The translations under genes were made by a program, and so were the position numbers. 64,000 nt of DNA, taken from assembly GCA_022747635.1 (NCBI GenBank), contig JAKTNV010000005.1, positions 48,575,013 through 48,639,012 on the forward strand, given 5' to 3'. The DNA is from Hetaerina americana (lineage: Eukaryota > Arthropoda > Insecta > Odonata > Calopterygidae). This document shows, one piece after another, positions 27,001 through 39,700 of the stretch. A model generated the notes under the pieces. The model had not been told where the DNA came from. It was given only the letters and a program-made list of their open reading frames with translations, and ran no database searches. The stretch's first letter is position 1. Every line of letters starts with the position of its first letter.

Positions 27001-29275
27001 TATTAGTTTGTATTGCCAGAGTTCATCTAAATTTCCTTTACACGCTAAACAGCTGGTTAGAATAACTTTGTGGCTGCAATGAAATAATCTAACATCTGAA
27101 AATAAGAACTGATAATCACATCATTTGCTTTAAGCCTAATATCTCCTAGAGGACATTAACCAACCAATAAAAACCCTTAGCTTCGAAGAATTCAATGATG
27201 GAGGAACACAGTTTACGAAAAAGGAAACAGTCAAGTAAAAAATTCAAGAAATTTGCTCAGGCATAATTTGGATCAGATATATCGAAACCATGTAACCATT
27301 CTGAAAAAAACATTCCTTGCTCATAAGATTTCTCGTCATTAGTTGACGATTTTTTTTGACTGAAATCAATTTCTATTTAAAAGAATATAATTTTCCTCAA
27401 CTATGAGTAAGTGCATGATGTTGTGTTTTGCTAGGAGTCACAAAATATTTATTTAGGAGCCTTGTCCATCCAAAAACCTACCTTAACCGGTAGATTAACT
27501 AATAATATGAGTAAGCCTTTTACAGTTGAAAAGAGATACTAATTCCACCTTGTTGTTCATGCATTAATTTAGCAAAGCTATCCAAAAACAAGTAAGAGAT
27601 AATTTTTTGGACAAAGTGATTAATGAAATTCATGAATATAGCAGTAACTTTGTTATAAATGTTTCAAAGGAGAAAGTAATTATCATCACTTGATCTTTCT
27701 TAAAATTTCTACTAAAAACCATCGAACATTTTTAGAATGGTGACTTAATAGCAGAGAAAATTTAGCACGAATAATAATACTTAGGTAATGTGAAGAAAGC
27801 CTTGTAGCGCACAAATGATAATTTTATTTGAATAAATTCTAAATGCAATTTTTTTTAGCTTTCCTCGAAATTCCTTTGTTAATAAATCCAATTTATATGT
27901 AATTAAAATCGGTATTAAAAAGTGTTTTTTGATTGAATGGTACTTGAGTCTGCCCTAAGGACTCATTACTTTTGCTGATATTTCATTCAAGTGCCCTATA
28001 TTAACATATAAGTCAATGTTCTCACTATGAACACCTTAAAGGCTATTTGATTACTGTGACGATGACTTTTCAAAAAGTATATGTTCTATTAAAATACACG
28101 CAAGTATAAAAATGGGGAAAATATGTTATTGATAGATTGCTCCGCTACGGTACCCATGTCACTATTAAGATAAATCAGTTACTAATTGCTGCAAGAGCTT
28201 TAGCATACGGCTTTATAGCCTTCTGAAATATCCATGGAGAATTTACGACCAATATTTTTGCTTCGTTGGTAAGATTTACCGTCGCAATACATTTTCGAAC
28301 GTTTAAGGGAAGATTTTGGATGCAGTTTCCAGTGAATATTTCATTACTATGTTGCAAGGCTGAATTTTCTCCATCTCCACGTAAAGTAATTTCTACTGTT
28401 ATGTAAGGAAAGTGCACTATTTCCAGGGTTAAAGCCATGGAGTAATCTCCTTATTCAGTCGGTTTATAGGCAGGCAAGGTAAATTCCACATCCTTTGATG
28501 CTAACCACAGAATCCCATGTTAAAATCCAAGAGATATTCTCAACAGATAAATTTAAATATACCAGCTTCGTGAGTCACAAATATTTTGGTTTTTAGATTT
28601 GATTAAGCCATGCAAAATATAGGAATTCTATATACTAATACCTCTGCTGCTTCTTCCTTTAGTAAATTCAATGTAAAGTTGATAAAAGTTAATACAGGTT
28701 AAAGTAATTAGACGTGTTTGAATGAAACAATGAAAACAGATCAAAAATACATATAAATTTTGCAGAAATTTAATTAATATTGTAACTTAAACTAAAACTT
28801 GAAGCCATTAAAGGAAGAATTTATGTAGCAAGACAAATATTTTCCTTTAGAAAGGGGAAAGTAACATGTGCTCTGAGCAAATACGTAATCAAAAACGCAG
28901 GGCAAAACATCTGTTTGGAGCGGAGCTCGTCTTGACCCCGCAACATGGTCGTTTTGGGATGAAAATGTAAGAAGCTGAGTTGATTTCGAAACATTAACAT
29001 GCAGAAAGATGAAGTGGTTTAGACACAAGGAACAATAAATTTTGGAGTGTTCAATTGGGTTGGCTGGGAAAATAAGTTGGTAGGTTATATGAGGGGAAAA
29101 TATATTCTTAGAAATAACGGAAAATACCTTGGGACTTTAGGGTATCAAGTGACAGGTAAGCATAATATTTGGAGATATCAAAACTCGGTGAGCGCAATGA
29201 TGACAAACAGTATTACTATTATTATTACAATTATGTGCAGCTGCTCGTGTTGACTATAATAAATAATCCCAAAGT
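24061..29275. other. AT-rich desert, no gene recognised
   Basis: Over 5 kb of AT-rich DNA. Frames reach at most 87 codons (minus 28175-28438; minus 28792-29028) and match nothing I know. A direct repeat ATTCAGCATGGyAACA (y = c or t) occurs twice at about 25671 and 25700. A weak resemblance to an RTE C-terminal domain near 25980-26090 was not strong enough to call. Confidence 0.4.
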
Positions 29276-29280
29276 ACCCG

Positions 29281-29390
29281 CTCAAGGCAAATGATTTTTA
29301 TACTTTGAAATAGTTGCATTGCAAGGTGTATTAGCGGATAAATCTATTAAAGGTTACTGAATCGGAATTTCCCCCAGTTTCTTACAATTT
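29281..29390 (+). mobile_element. Degenerate half-copy of the foldback/SINE family
   Basis: Matches, with many substitutions, one arm of the foldback at 9731-9830. It begins CTCAAGGCAAATGATTTTTA, continues GTTGCATTGCAA, TTAGCGGAT, TTAAAGGTTACT, and ends CCCCCAGTTTCTTACAATTT. Only one arm is present, so it is the tail part of the element rather than the hairpin. It is the oldest-looking of the four relatives in the window. Confidence 0.6.
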
Positions 29391-30735
29391 ATGGCATAAT
29401 ATAGAGCATTGCTAACAATAAGAATGATACTATTTCTTTTTCTATCCAGCCATGGCTACAAGCTGAACAAAACTGAACAAACTATGCGACTAGATAAAAT
29501 GTACCCTTTACAAGTCTCTAGCGTTGGTATTCCTCACATTTTTAAGTTTATTTAATCACAGAGAATCCTCCTTGAAGCCTTTTGCAATATGACAAGATGA
29601 ATTGAACTGTTTGTAAGTTATGCATCGTTAATTGGAAAAGGGCCAGCAGAAAATAACAGTGACCTGATAAATCATTGGCCTTCCTATCACTCACTCTCAA
29701 AAATACCCCAATTTTGTCAGGGTGATTCCCCATCTGCATTAGAGGGCTGTCCAGCAAACAACTTAGCATAGAAGTCCAAAATTCAGCTGACAGAGAACAA
29801 TATTGTTTTATTATATAAGTTCTTCAATAAGTGGTTACATGAGTTTCCAATTTTTATATCATTAGCAACTCTATTTTTCATTCCAATTATCTCTACACTC
29901 CCCATATTTTAGCTCATAACTTTGTGATAACGTATTCATCACATAATACTACGCATACGCTCTAAGATAATTGTTACAATAAATAGATATACGATCACCT
30001 ATAAACCAAGCTTTAACTGAAAGAGAGAAAATATGTATCCAAAGATAATAGCTAAAAAAACTCCATTTAATTCCAAAAATATTGGCTGAATATTGTTTTG
30101 CTTTAAATGTGAAAAAAAAAGAAATTTCTTTTGAAACCAGATGCGTAGTGCTGGGAAAATCGTTTTTCTCTGGATTGAAACGTAGCTGGGGAATTTAAAA
30201 TTGGAAAATGAGAAAAAAATGACGAAGTATAAGGTTTATGAACCCAGAAATCCTACCGATGAACCAGAAGCATTTATGCGTATAGAAAAGCTTTCTAAAT
30301 ATAAACTGTTAAAGACAATGGAAAACAAGTGAAGCACTTATTTTGCGCTACCTGATGTCCATGCGTACACATTTTTCAGAGGGTTACACAAATAAATACT
30401 GTTTCAAAGCAGCAAAATAAAAGGAGCACTTGTAAAACTTCGCAATGTGTATTTAAGCTCGTTTCATAATCCCATGCGAAGACGATGCTGTGTTCACCAA
30501 TATTTTTAATTCCTCATGAAATCTCTCGGTTCCATATCCTTGTTTTCCTACTTGCACGTGATCTTCAGTGACATGTCAATATTACCTCATGTATTTGTTA
30601 AATATACATTACTACAAGTATGTCTCTCATTTTTTCCATACATGGAAATTTTCACGTATTTTCACGTATTTGAACTACCGCACTCCTTTCTAACCCTGTT
30701 CTCGTCGACTTTCTTACGTCTCATTTAGTTTTAAC
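29391..30735. other. AT-rich, no gene recognised
   Basis: Frames of 60-75 codons only. A short 11-bp tandem (TTTTCACGTAT twice) lies near 30650-30670. Nothing else was supported. Confidence 0.45.
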
Positions 30736-30744
30736 AAGGGGATC

Positions 30745-31038
30745 TGGATTGGTGCGGTAGCTATCGTCCCACCCAGAGGGTTCGGGTTCAAATCCCGGCG
30801 GTGTTGAATATTTTCAGAGGCATCTCAATCCCTGCTTGAAGTGCTTTGAGGAGGGCTCTTTGAGTGAGTGCGCCGTCCGTCGGATGGGACGTTAAGCTGC
30901 GGACCCCTAGGTGCCTTTTGTAAATAGTAGGCTAATGCCGACGTCGGGTTTCTCTCCACCCTCCATCCTTTCCTGTCCATCCCCTTTGGCGCCAATGACC
31001 TCAGCAGTCGGTTGCCCCCCCTCAATACTACTACTAGC
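30745..31038 (+). mobile_element. tRNA-derived SINE with conserved central block and (CTA)n tail
   Basis: The head carries an A-box-like GGTGCGGTAGCTATCG and a B-box GGGTTCAAATCC about 40 bp later, within a segment (30749-30805) that reads like a degenerate tRNA. The body contains CCGTCCGTCGGATGGGACG and TTAAGCTGCGGACCCCTAG. The GGATGGGACGTTAA word recurs in SINEs from several animal groups, from memory. The 3' end is CAATACTACTACTA, a short microsatellite tail. Possible imperfect flanking duplication: TTTTAACAAG (about 30729) and CTTAAACAAG (about 31039). GC content is well above that of the surroundings, so insertion is likely not ancient. Confidence 0.75.
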
Positions 31039-32605
31039 TTAAACAAGACCCCAAACTTTCTCTGCCTGTCTATGACTTCACTCCGCTCTATCGTATCGAT
31101 CGATCCCTTCTCGTCAATTGCTCAAAGTATGTCAGTCTATAACAAATAGGAATCAAAATTTATTCTCCTGGCGATAAAGAACGAGATTTGCAAGATCATA
31201 AAATAACCCAATGAGAAAAATGAACTCTTTGAGTTAAATTTTAAAAAAATCGATACACAATTAATTCCTCCCCCTGGCTTTTTTACAATGAAAAAAATGT
31301 CTCAGGGATATTTCTTGTCATTTTTACTTTACATATTTAGGCTTAGCCTTGAGCTAACTCCGTTGAATCTAGCTTTTTATCATGCTTTGCGATTAGTTGC
31401 AAATTCGTTAAAGTACAGATATATAGTGTTTGAAACTATTACTAAGGAGCTATGGCGGCTTGCTTCTTGCTTTAGACAAAGGTAATGTGAAGCTACCGTA
31501 TTTTAAAGGAAAACCCAATTCAAAACCCCAGCCGACAAAATCAACGCTCACTGTACCGTCCATACGCCAATCCGGGTATGTAATCAACATGAGCTAAAAG
31601 CAAAAGCCAATTTGGATCCAAGGGAATCTGAATTTCCAGTCAACCTACCAAGGTAACTAAATGGAGCTTAACTCATAAAACTACAAATATTATGTTGTGT
31701 CAACTAGGTAATTAATTCCAAATGAACTGAGATCATGTAAATTTCCACGTCAAAAGTTGTAACACCGATCGCGGTTTCAACGGATAGTTTTTATTTTCAG
31801 GGTCGGTAACTGACTTTGGAAATCACAGCTTTCTGTTAACATGTATGGCGTCTGAAAAATTGTTGCATGGGAAATTATCTCGTCATAACTCAGTTTACCA
31901 TGTAAATTTGCTACAAAGAATAGCATTAAACAATTTTTAAAATGTATAATTAAATGTTTTGACGCTCACTAGATGGTATGTCAGACCCATACATATACCG
32001 ACACGAGTTTGACAAACTTAGCTGTTGTTTTAAGGAATGTATTTATTGAATTATAGTATATATGCCTAAGAAGGCCAAGTTTCTTTTTTTTGGGGGGTGA
32101 GCCGTTCAAAAAAATTGGAGACGCTCTTACTTTTAGCAATGAAAAAAAGATAATTGAAATTCAAAAATTGTAAAAATTCCAAAGCAGATTTCTGTAATAA
32201 TTTTCTCCATTGTCTTTAATGTTTTTCTTGATTTATTTGTTCGTTTTATTAATAAAAAATAGTATTTAATAATAAATTGAGTGAGGCAATCATCGAACGG
32301 GTAAAAAAATCTAACTATCTATAATTAGGGCAAATTAAACTAATTAATACATTTAATTATCATTTTCAAAAATCGCATCCAAAAATATCTGGATATTTCG
32401 ATGAAATGACGGGAAAAAATTTCGTCAACCCACGTAATGATTTAATCATTAAGTAAACAAAAAATAACCAGGTGGACTAGTCTAAAAAGGGAATATAGTT
32501 CGATAAGAGACCCTATCAAACCTTACTTTGGGCTGATTGGGTGAATTTTTCCTTGGTCTACAATTTATGTGCATTTAAAAAAGTCAAAAGTACCATGTCT
32601 AAAAT
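31039..32605. other. AT-rich, no gene recognised
   Basis: Contains a T9G6 run near 32080-32097 and several poly-A runs. There is no supportable open frame or family assignment. Confidence 0.45.
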
Positions 32606-32893
32606 AAGAAATGTACTTCAATGCAACAACTTCAGAGCGTAAAAATCATTCGCCTTGACTGGGACTCGAACCCAGATCCATCAATATCCGGTCGAGTGCT
32701 TTAGCCACTTAAGCTACCGAGGCGTCCTCTTAAACTCTGAAATATTGGGGCTTTTAAAGGAACTAGATGTTATGACGAAATACCGTACATACAATGTCAC
32801 ATGCATTCGTAGTCGTGCGCGAGGCGCCACTGTCCACGAGGTTAAAGCCAACTCCCGCAGTTTCTTTGGAATTTGTCAAAAGAAATGTACTTC
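32606..32893 (-). mobile_element. tRNA-derived SINE with 14-bp target-site duplication
   Basis: A perfect 14-bp direct repeat, AAGAAATGTACTTC, flanks the unit at 32606-32619 and 32880-32893. This is a classic length for LINE-mediated (target-primed) insertion. On the minus strand the element starts near 32879 with ATTCCAAAGAAACTGCGGGAG. It continues through a body of about 130 bp into a well-preserved tRNA-like region, and ends with a 34-bp tail GCGAATGATTTTTAC...TTGTTGCATT. Its 5' end and 3' tail are the outer and inner pieces of the foldback at 9.6 kb. It encodes no protein. Good preservation and an exact duplication suggest a fairly recent insertion. Confidence 0.85.
32652..32723 (-). other. 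tRNA-like region of the SINE (72 nt, folds as a cloverleaf)
   Basis: Reading the minus strand, acceptor arms GCCTCGG and TCAAGGC pair with one mismatch and a wobble. A four-pair D stem GCTT/AAGC encloses AAGTGGCTA, and the anticodon stem CTCGA/TTGAT has one mismatch. The T arm carries the B-box GGTTCGAGTCC, and the A-box is TAGCTTAAGTGG. The anticodon loop would be CCGGATA, with C instead of the usual U at position 33, so I treat this as a SINE promoter head, not a working tRNA gene. Confidence 0.75.
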
Positions 32894-33612
32894 TTCCTCA
32901 CACCTTTAATGAATGGCCCTTGTATTTGTATTCATAACTTGGTTTACGTTACGTTATAACACGACCATTCAAGCTGTAAATCGCAAGCTTGAATTATTTA
33001 TAGTTTAAAAAAATATAATTTTGATGTGCTACTCTTAATTTCTTGAATGAAATCCTATAAATGTTAACATCATTCGTCTGTTGACATTTTTGATCCATTT
33101 GTTTTCATAGGTATAAGTAATCATTGTTTTAAAAAAATCAGAAAAGTTATGCCGATGAACAATTTGGCACAAATATACAGAAATTCTTAATATTTTTCAA
33201 ATGTAAAGCAAGCACCGAATTCCAAAGAGAATAAGCTTTAATATATGTTCCAGATCTTTTTACTCTTAAGGGACTAATTACCATGAATTAAGAGCCTGAA
33301 TATGTACCACCTAACTATATCTGAAAACTGCCATATTGTCTCCTACAGTATCAATACATTAATGGAAATGTTGTGCGAAATAATAAGGTCAGTGTTAAGG
33401 GCACGCATTGTAGGCCTCTCTTTTAATGTTTATATTTTGTGACATCTTAATTTATAATATGGAATCACCAATAATCGGTGGTTGCTATGTTTTAAAATTC
33501 ATCAGAGATGCGATTGATACCAAGGAAAATTAAAAGAACATCTACACAAATTTGCAATTTTGAAATCATCATGGGCTTCAATATACCTATTTGTTTGCAG
33601 CAGCTCTTTAAC
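32894..33612. other. AT-rich spacer between two related insertions
   Basis: No gene, repeat or RNA was seen in this 720-bp spacer. Confidence 0.5.
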
Positions 33613-33770
33613 CCATCCCGTTTCAATGCAACAATTTCAGAGTGTAAAAATCATTCGCCTTGACTGGGATGATTTTTACACTCTGAAATTGTTGCATTGA
33701 AATGCACATTAGCGGATTACTCCGTTAAAAGTTACTGTTCTCCCGCAGTTTCTTTGGAATCCATCCCGTT
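33613..33770 (-). mobile_element. Foldback derivative of the SINE, flanked by direct repeat CCATCCCGTT
   Basis: CCATCCCGTT occurs at 33613-33622 and again at 33761-33770, flanking a unit of about 140 bp. The unit is a hairpin of 34-bp arms (33621-33654 and 33669-33702). Its loop, TCGCCTTGACTGGG, corresponds to the T-arm and acceptor end of the tRNA-like region at 32.6 kb. It is followed by a single-copy continuation to CCCGCAGTTTCTTTGGAAT. The tRNA body itself is absent. The arms are nearly perfect, so the copy is young or recently homogenised. Confidence 0.8.
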
Positions 33771-36700
33771 CCATCAATCACACCTTTTAATCGTATATCC
33801 TTATGATTAAACCACACGCCACATCCTTCAAAGACGTTGGTCATTATTCCAATCTTCACCAACCCAATTGTAGTAATTCACTATCTTGTCACTTTGTTAA
33901 TCCATTTCATTATATCATTTGGCTGCAGTGACACAATTCAATCGCTTTTCTCTTGCCTGATTATTAAAAGATGACCTTTCACAGCCACCGGAAGGTAAAC
34001 TCAATATACAGGCATTAATAAGCCTCATTCTGATGTATATTCTATTAATTTTTGTTGCTATTGGCATTTTTCATCATGTCTCTTTCTGTGAAAACAACTA
34101 ACTTTACTTTAATTTCAAATTGAATAGTTAGCATGATTTTGGGAAGAATTCGCTAAAGATGTAGAACAGCTAGTAGAAAGGAGATAACAAACATTATAAT
34201 TATTTTTTGGTAATAAATGAAACAATTAAAACAACTTGGTTGCATCTTAAATTGTTTATCTTACTTATGCGAAAGATTCAACTTTTAAAGCACTACATCA
34301 CGATCCTCTCAAGGGATGCTCTGCAAAGCACCTTGGAAATGTGGAGACTCCCGGGAAGGATTTATAGTCGACCTCCAAGAAGGGATTTAAATTCCGATTC
34401 GCTTCAGGAATAATAGCCGTCGACGATATGAATCCTGAAGAATGCTCCATTTTATTTCTTGCGCCAAACAGTGATCCTGCAATTACGCTTGGTTATACTT
34501 ACGAATAAAATTCTATTGGCTTTTATTGAAAGAAATAATTAGAATATTAATTTTATGAGAAGCATTGACTTTAATGCCACGAAGGTATGTTCTTTTACAT
34601 TTCTGATCCTTTGAATGACTACGTAATAATTTATTTCCTATTGTACTATTTTTTCTTATCATATGATTATCGTTTACATCTATGCCCTAGCTTATATGTA
34701 TAGATTTAAATATTTCTAGTAACATGCGGATTTTAGAGTTTTATTCCATTTTTTTGCAATTCCACTAAATTATGTCATTAGTTGATTTGGAAGAGGTAGT
34801 TTCGTGTTCACTCATATTTTCCCATCAATACCTGCCAGTACTCTATTCTATTAGCAATTATAAGGTGACACGTTTTCTGATTCTCTATGAAATACAAGAT
34901 ATTCCAAATGGAAACCCTGTTTTTAGGCTTTGCTTCCTCTATCGTCACTAATTACCACTTTCCAATCTCTATAATCAATGGTTTTGGTTCAATTTTACTG
35001 TGACGAAGGTAATCAATCCAAATAGATGTGACACACTTACCACTCTCAACTTTTTAAGTCTTAATTTATAAAGGACCATACTGCTAACCAGAAATTAAAC
35101 ATATACCATACCGGAGGCCCGAGAATGGTTAGATTTGACTTTTAACTAAAACCTGGTGGAATATCTCATCTTGCATGGGTTATTTTGCTGATTCCGGATA
35201 ATACGTCATATGGTGACCTTTTCACGTCAATTTCTCATCGGTTAATTACACCCATTCCTCCTCTCTCCAAGCTTTGGCATGAAAAATATTTGCGCTTGCA
35301 AATAGGTTTAGAACGAAAGCATTTCCGCCATCTCTATCTATTACCGCTCCGATGCTAAACGTGGAAATGGTGTTTACACTTGTAATCCGTGTGATAGATC
35401 ATTAACATGCGCTCCACAGTGCCAGTTGGGTAAAATGGATATAGTCGCTTATTAGTGAACTAGTACCACTACTTGCGTATGAAAGTATTGAGTGCATTCA
35501 TGCCCTTAGTTGTCAAGCCGAAAATATCTGGTGGGTATTGTTTGTGCCAGCTAATTGCGATAATATGCTTCATATTCCGGACGTTAGATGAACCGTGATA
35601 TATAATATGAGGGCTTGGAAATGTTGTCATTTTGAGCAATTTTACAAGAAATATGTCTGACAGTTCTTTGAATTACGGATTTATGGTAATCAAATAAGTT
35701 GCCTTTACCGAGTAATTCCAAAATATTTGGATATAGAACTATAATTTTCAGAAATTTCGTCAACCAAATATTATTTCTCCAACACATCTTTTTTGTTTAA
35801 TTTCAGGGATATGTTTTCCCCACGTCTATTGTTATAAAGTTAAGCTTAGTTCATAATAATGGGGATGTTGTTGCTACAATATGACTAATACATGAGAAAA
35901 AGGTATTCCTGTATAATTTCGATTTGCACTCCGCCTGGTTGGAATCAGCACACTGGTTGACCTTCTCAGAAACAATATCTGATCAACAATGGTATCGTTA
36001 AAACCACTACGAAAAAATGTAAACATTAATGTAACAAATAGTTATACCTAAAATTTTATCTCAATAAAAAATATAAAAAAACTTTCATTATCACACCACA
36101 AATAGTAGCCCGGAGATAGAGAGAGGCATTGCTCCTATTTTATCGAAGGAACGTTGAGAAATATTTTTCACTACACAAAGTGAAAATCAAATATAAAAAC
36201 CAAATGACATAGACAGCACAGTTTAATATATTAAGTGATTTATTTACACAAATCATGGAAGACAGATTCCTTCTGAAAAGTTAGCTCTTAAATATAAATT
36301 ATCTTATATTCTATTCACTGCACCTTCCATCGTGATAAACTGTTATGCTGTGAAAAATGGCTAATCCATGAATGAATTACAAACTATTTGTCATAAAACT
36401 ATACATTTTCATTTGATATTAAATATTTTGTCAGTGGGTATTTGTTCACTAAAAATGGTTTTGATTAAATATTATTTACTCGCAGTTAAGCCAAACCTTA
36501 TAATGATATAAATAATAAATGGTCAAAACTGAGTTTAGAAAAACGTCAATTCAAGTGTGCCAGTCCTGGTGTGGAAATATATGTGTATATATTAGTCAGA
36601 TACGGCATTTTTCTCTACTCTATTGAGGTTGCAGCAATAAAATTGATCTCGTTGGTAAGTAAATTTAGTGTTATGCCTATGCACTACAAAATGCTTTTTC

Positions 36701-39700
36701 GCTTTTCTGGTATTAAAAAAATTGTTAAACAAACGATTTTAGATATAAGAATTTTTGGAGAATTATACAGTAACTGCTATTTCAAATGATTCGGGTCGTG
36801 CTCTGGGAAGAGCAGAATTTTATTCATGATTTTCATTTACTTAAGCCGTATGAAAATATTTAAACCTTTAACCACGATTCCGATGAAGACAAAGAAGCAT
36901 TTTTCTTGTTACTAGTCATTGTTTTTTGATGTGATTTTTGCATTGCCATAACAACACAGCTAAGGTATTTTTGAACATACTCATATATGCCTGGAGGAAA
37001 AAAGTGCTCGAAATGGCAAATTTTTCCGCCACTTAAACGATTCATCTCGATGTTTTTAACACACTGATTAAAAGAGGACAATATTGAATAACGCTGTCCG
37101 GATTATACCTGACCAAATTCATTTAAACAATTTTTCATATATCGCCAATGAATTGTTATAATTACTATAATGTATATCATAACTTTTTCGCACAACCGAC
37201 TGACAATATCTATTAATATGTTCGCCACTTTATTGATAATGGCCATTTTTCATCCCTATCCCTAGTATCAGGCGTAAGTACCCTATATGTAACGGTTGTA
37301 GTTTCATCAGCAGAAGGAATGACGCACCGATCCAATACGAAGAACGAGAAATAAAGTAAAAATCCATATTTATTCTATCGAAATGACTTTCAATGCATGA
37401 AGTGAAAGTAAAACAAGCGCATTACTGTAGAAAAATTTCTGGCAAGGCTGAATTTGACCGTGTCATAGCTCTGGGATACGGCATCCTAAATCATGGACTC
37501 TCCCTGAATATCCCACGCACCACATTCAGTGGTGCAAGTAAAAGTTTATCTTCCGCCATCCCCTCTATCAGGACTTAGAGGTTTTGTTGGCTCTCACGGG
37601 CAAAATGTCGAACAAATAGAAACCTCTACGGGGAGAATATGGGGAAATGGGAAGGGACGCCGCTGGCCAAACAGCACTTCCGCACGAAGCACCTGAAGCA
37701 GATAAAAACCCCAAGGCCCGGGGCGGCCGACAAAAAAGCTCTCTCTCCTTTCCCCATGTTATAACTCTATTCGCTGATGTTTCTGATAAAAACGGCCCTT
37801 TCTTCGACAGCAGAGGAAAAATAGAAATGAAATATTTCAGAAATACGCGTGGTTTGATCATTCTGATGCTGAAAAATCTACTTTTTTGTTCTATCACATC
37901 AATTAAGAGTCGGGAAGGACTTGTTTGAATCAAATTATTTTTAGCGGATGTAGTAGCACAACCGTAGGAAAGGATAAACATGTTTTGGTCTATAAATGAA
38001 AAGTAATAAGTACTATAACAAGACCAATACATTTTATGTACCTTAGTTAGTTAATACACGTACACTTAAACACTGATTGTTACCGGATAAACTTATTTCG
38101 ATTATAATCATCGGTCCACGGATCCGGGAAGTGTTTAGGACGTAGATTTTTAAAGTAAATGGATCTTTTTTTTTTGAAAAGGAGATAGCTGATAAAGCCG
38201 TTCATTTCCCTTCTATTTAAAGACAACTCTTCATTGTAATCCTTCTTCTAACTTATCCTTAACCTTTCCTTTGACTACACGCCAAATTAATCAGATCTCT
38301 TTAAACCGCTTTACGTTTTCAATTTCTACAGCAATTGCTAGATTCAAAATTCTTACCGGAAACCTTTCCCCGATAAACTCTTCCAAACACACACCTAACC
38401 AAAACCTTCTTTGCCTTTTAACTGATTTTCTCACAGTTGGCATTAAATAAAATGCTCTTTCGGCTTCAGATATCTATAGTGCATAAAGCTTTATTAGAAT
38501 CCAGTTTGAGAACATATTTGATAAAGATTGTAAAAATTGGCTTTCGAAGATAGATAATATTATTAGTTATCAGTACATGTAGGAGGCATTTTAGTAATCA
38601 CTTTGGCATAGGCTGAAATTTAAAACTCTTTATGATGTCATTCACAATACCCTATGTGCAATGCGGTAAGCGCTTATACACGTTCCTAGCCTGCAGCGAA
38701 ACGAGTTGAGTCGCGAGCCAAATTGCCTTAAAAATGATATTGTTATTCGGCGAGCAGGGAAGAGTAGCTGAAAGTTTGCCTCCCATTGGCGATACGTGTG
38801 ACTAAAGAAAAGAGGAACACAAAAGCTTTCGATTTTCTTCTTCTAAGATTGACGCTCCGAGGTTTGAGCTTGGCACACGCAATATCGTTATTAGCGCCTA
38901 CATAAGCAGTTTGTTCAAGGAAATGGTTTATGAGCGATGCAGTTCTTTCAACAAAAGGTCATCCAATCTTCTGAATCTGACGGCTGCTAGTATTGCCATA
39001 TACAAATAATAAACCAATAAATATTAATAAATTCCACAAGTCATTTTCTTATAAAGCTATAGAAAATTGGAAATGCAATTTATTAATAATAACTATTATA
39101 TGCTGCTACGTTGTATAATTGTAATGCTATAAAAAGTAATTCTGCTTAAAGATTTTACAGCGTTCAGAAAAAATGAACAACAGCCATGTTCCAATTAGTA
39201 TTTACGAACATTGGTCATGTACTATCTTCCACCACTGTTTCAGACACCTCGTTAAATCAAAAAATGTTACAATCGTGGCCGTATAGATTCAACGTTAAAT
39301 GTGGATTTGTTGATTTTCATTTTGTCTGGATGGCAGAATAACTCCAAAAAGTAACAGTCTCTAAGCATTTACAAGTGAGATCCATCGACTTTCGTTCACC
39401 AATACTAATTTTCAATATACTATATTTAAAAACTATAATTACTATGACTTAAGTAATGTAGTATTATTAAATAAGGATATTATTGTGAACTATTTAACGC
39501 ATTATTATTTTCATTAAATTTTAAATGGGAAGCTATCTTTAATAGTCAAACAGGGTTTATGAGAGCATTTTTAAATTTGGATGCACTGCCTTAAAGCTTG
39601 TAGACCTAAGCCTTTCCCTCTTTCAATTCGTATTACTCAAAATGGAAGACACGAGAAAGAAGCCTTTTCTCAAAAATGAAAAAAACGTAAAGGTCCTCCC

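Noticed and set aside
32652..32723. A genuine tRNA gene
   Set aside because: The head is embedded in a SINE with a 14-bp target-site duplication, the anticodon stem has a mismatch, position 33 is C, and related heads occur elsewhere in the window.
37568..38032. 154-codon minus frame, with a 93-codon frame on the opposite strand
   Set aside because: The two are antisense to each other in a GC-raised patch, and neither has a recognisable domain.
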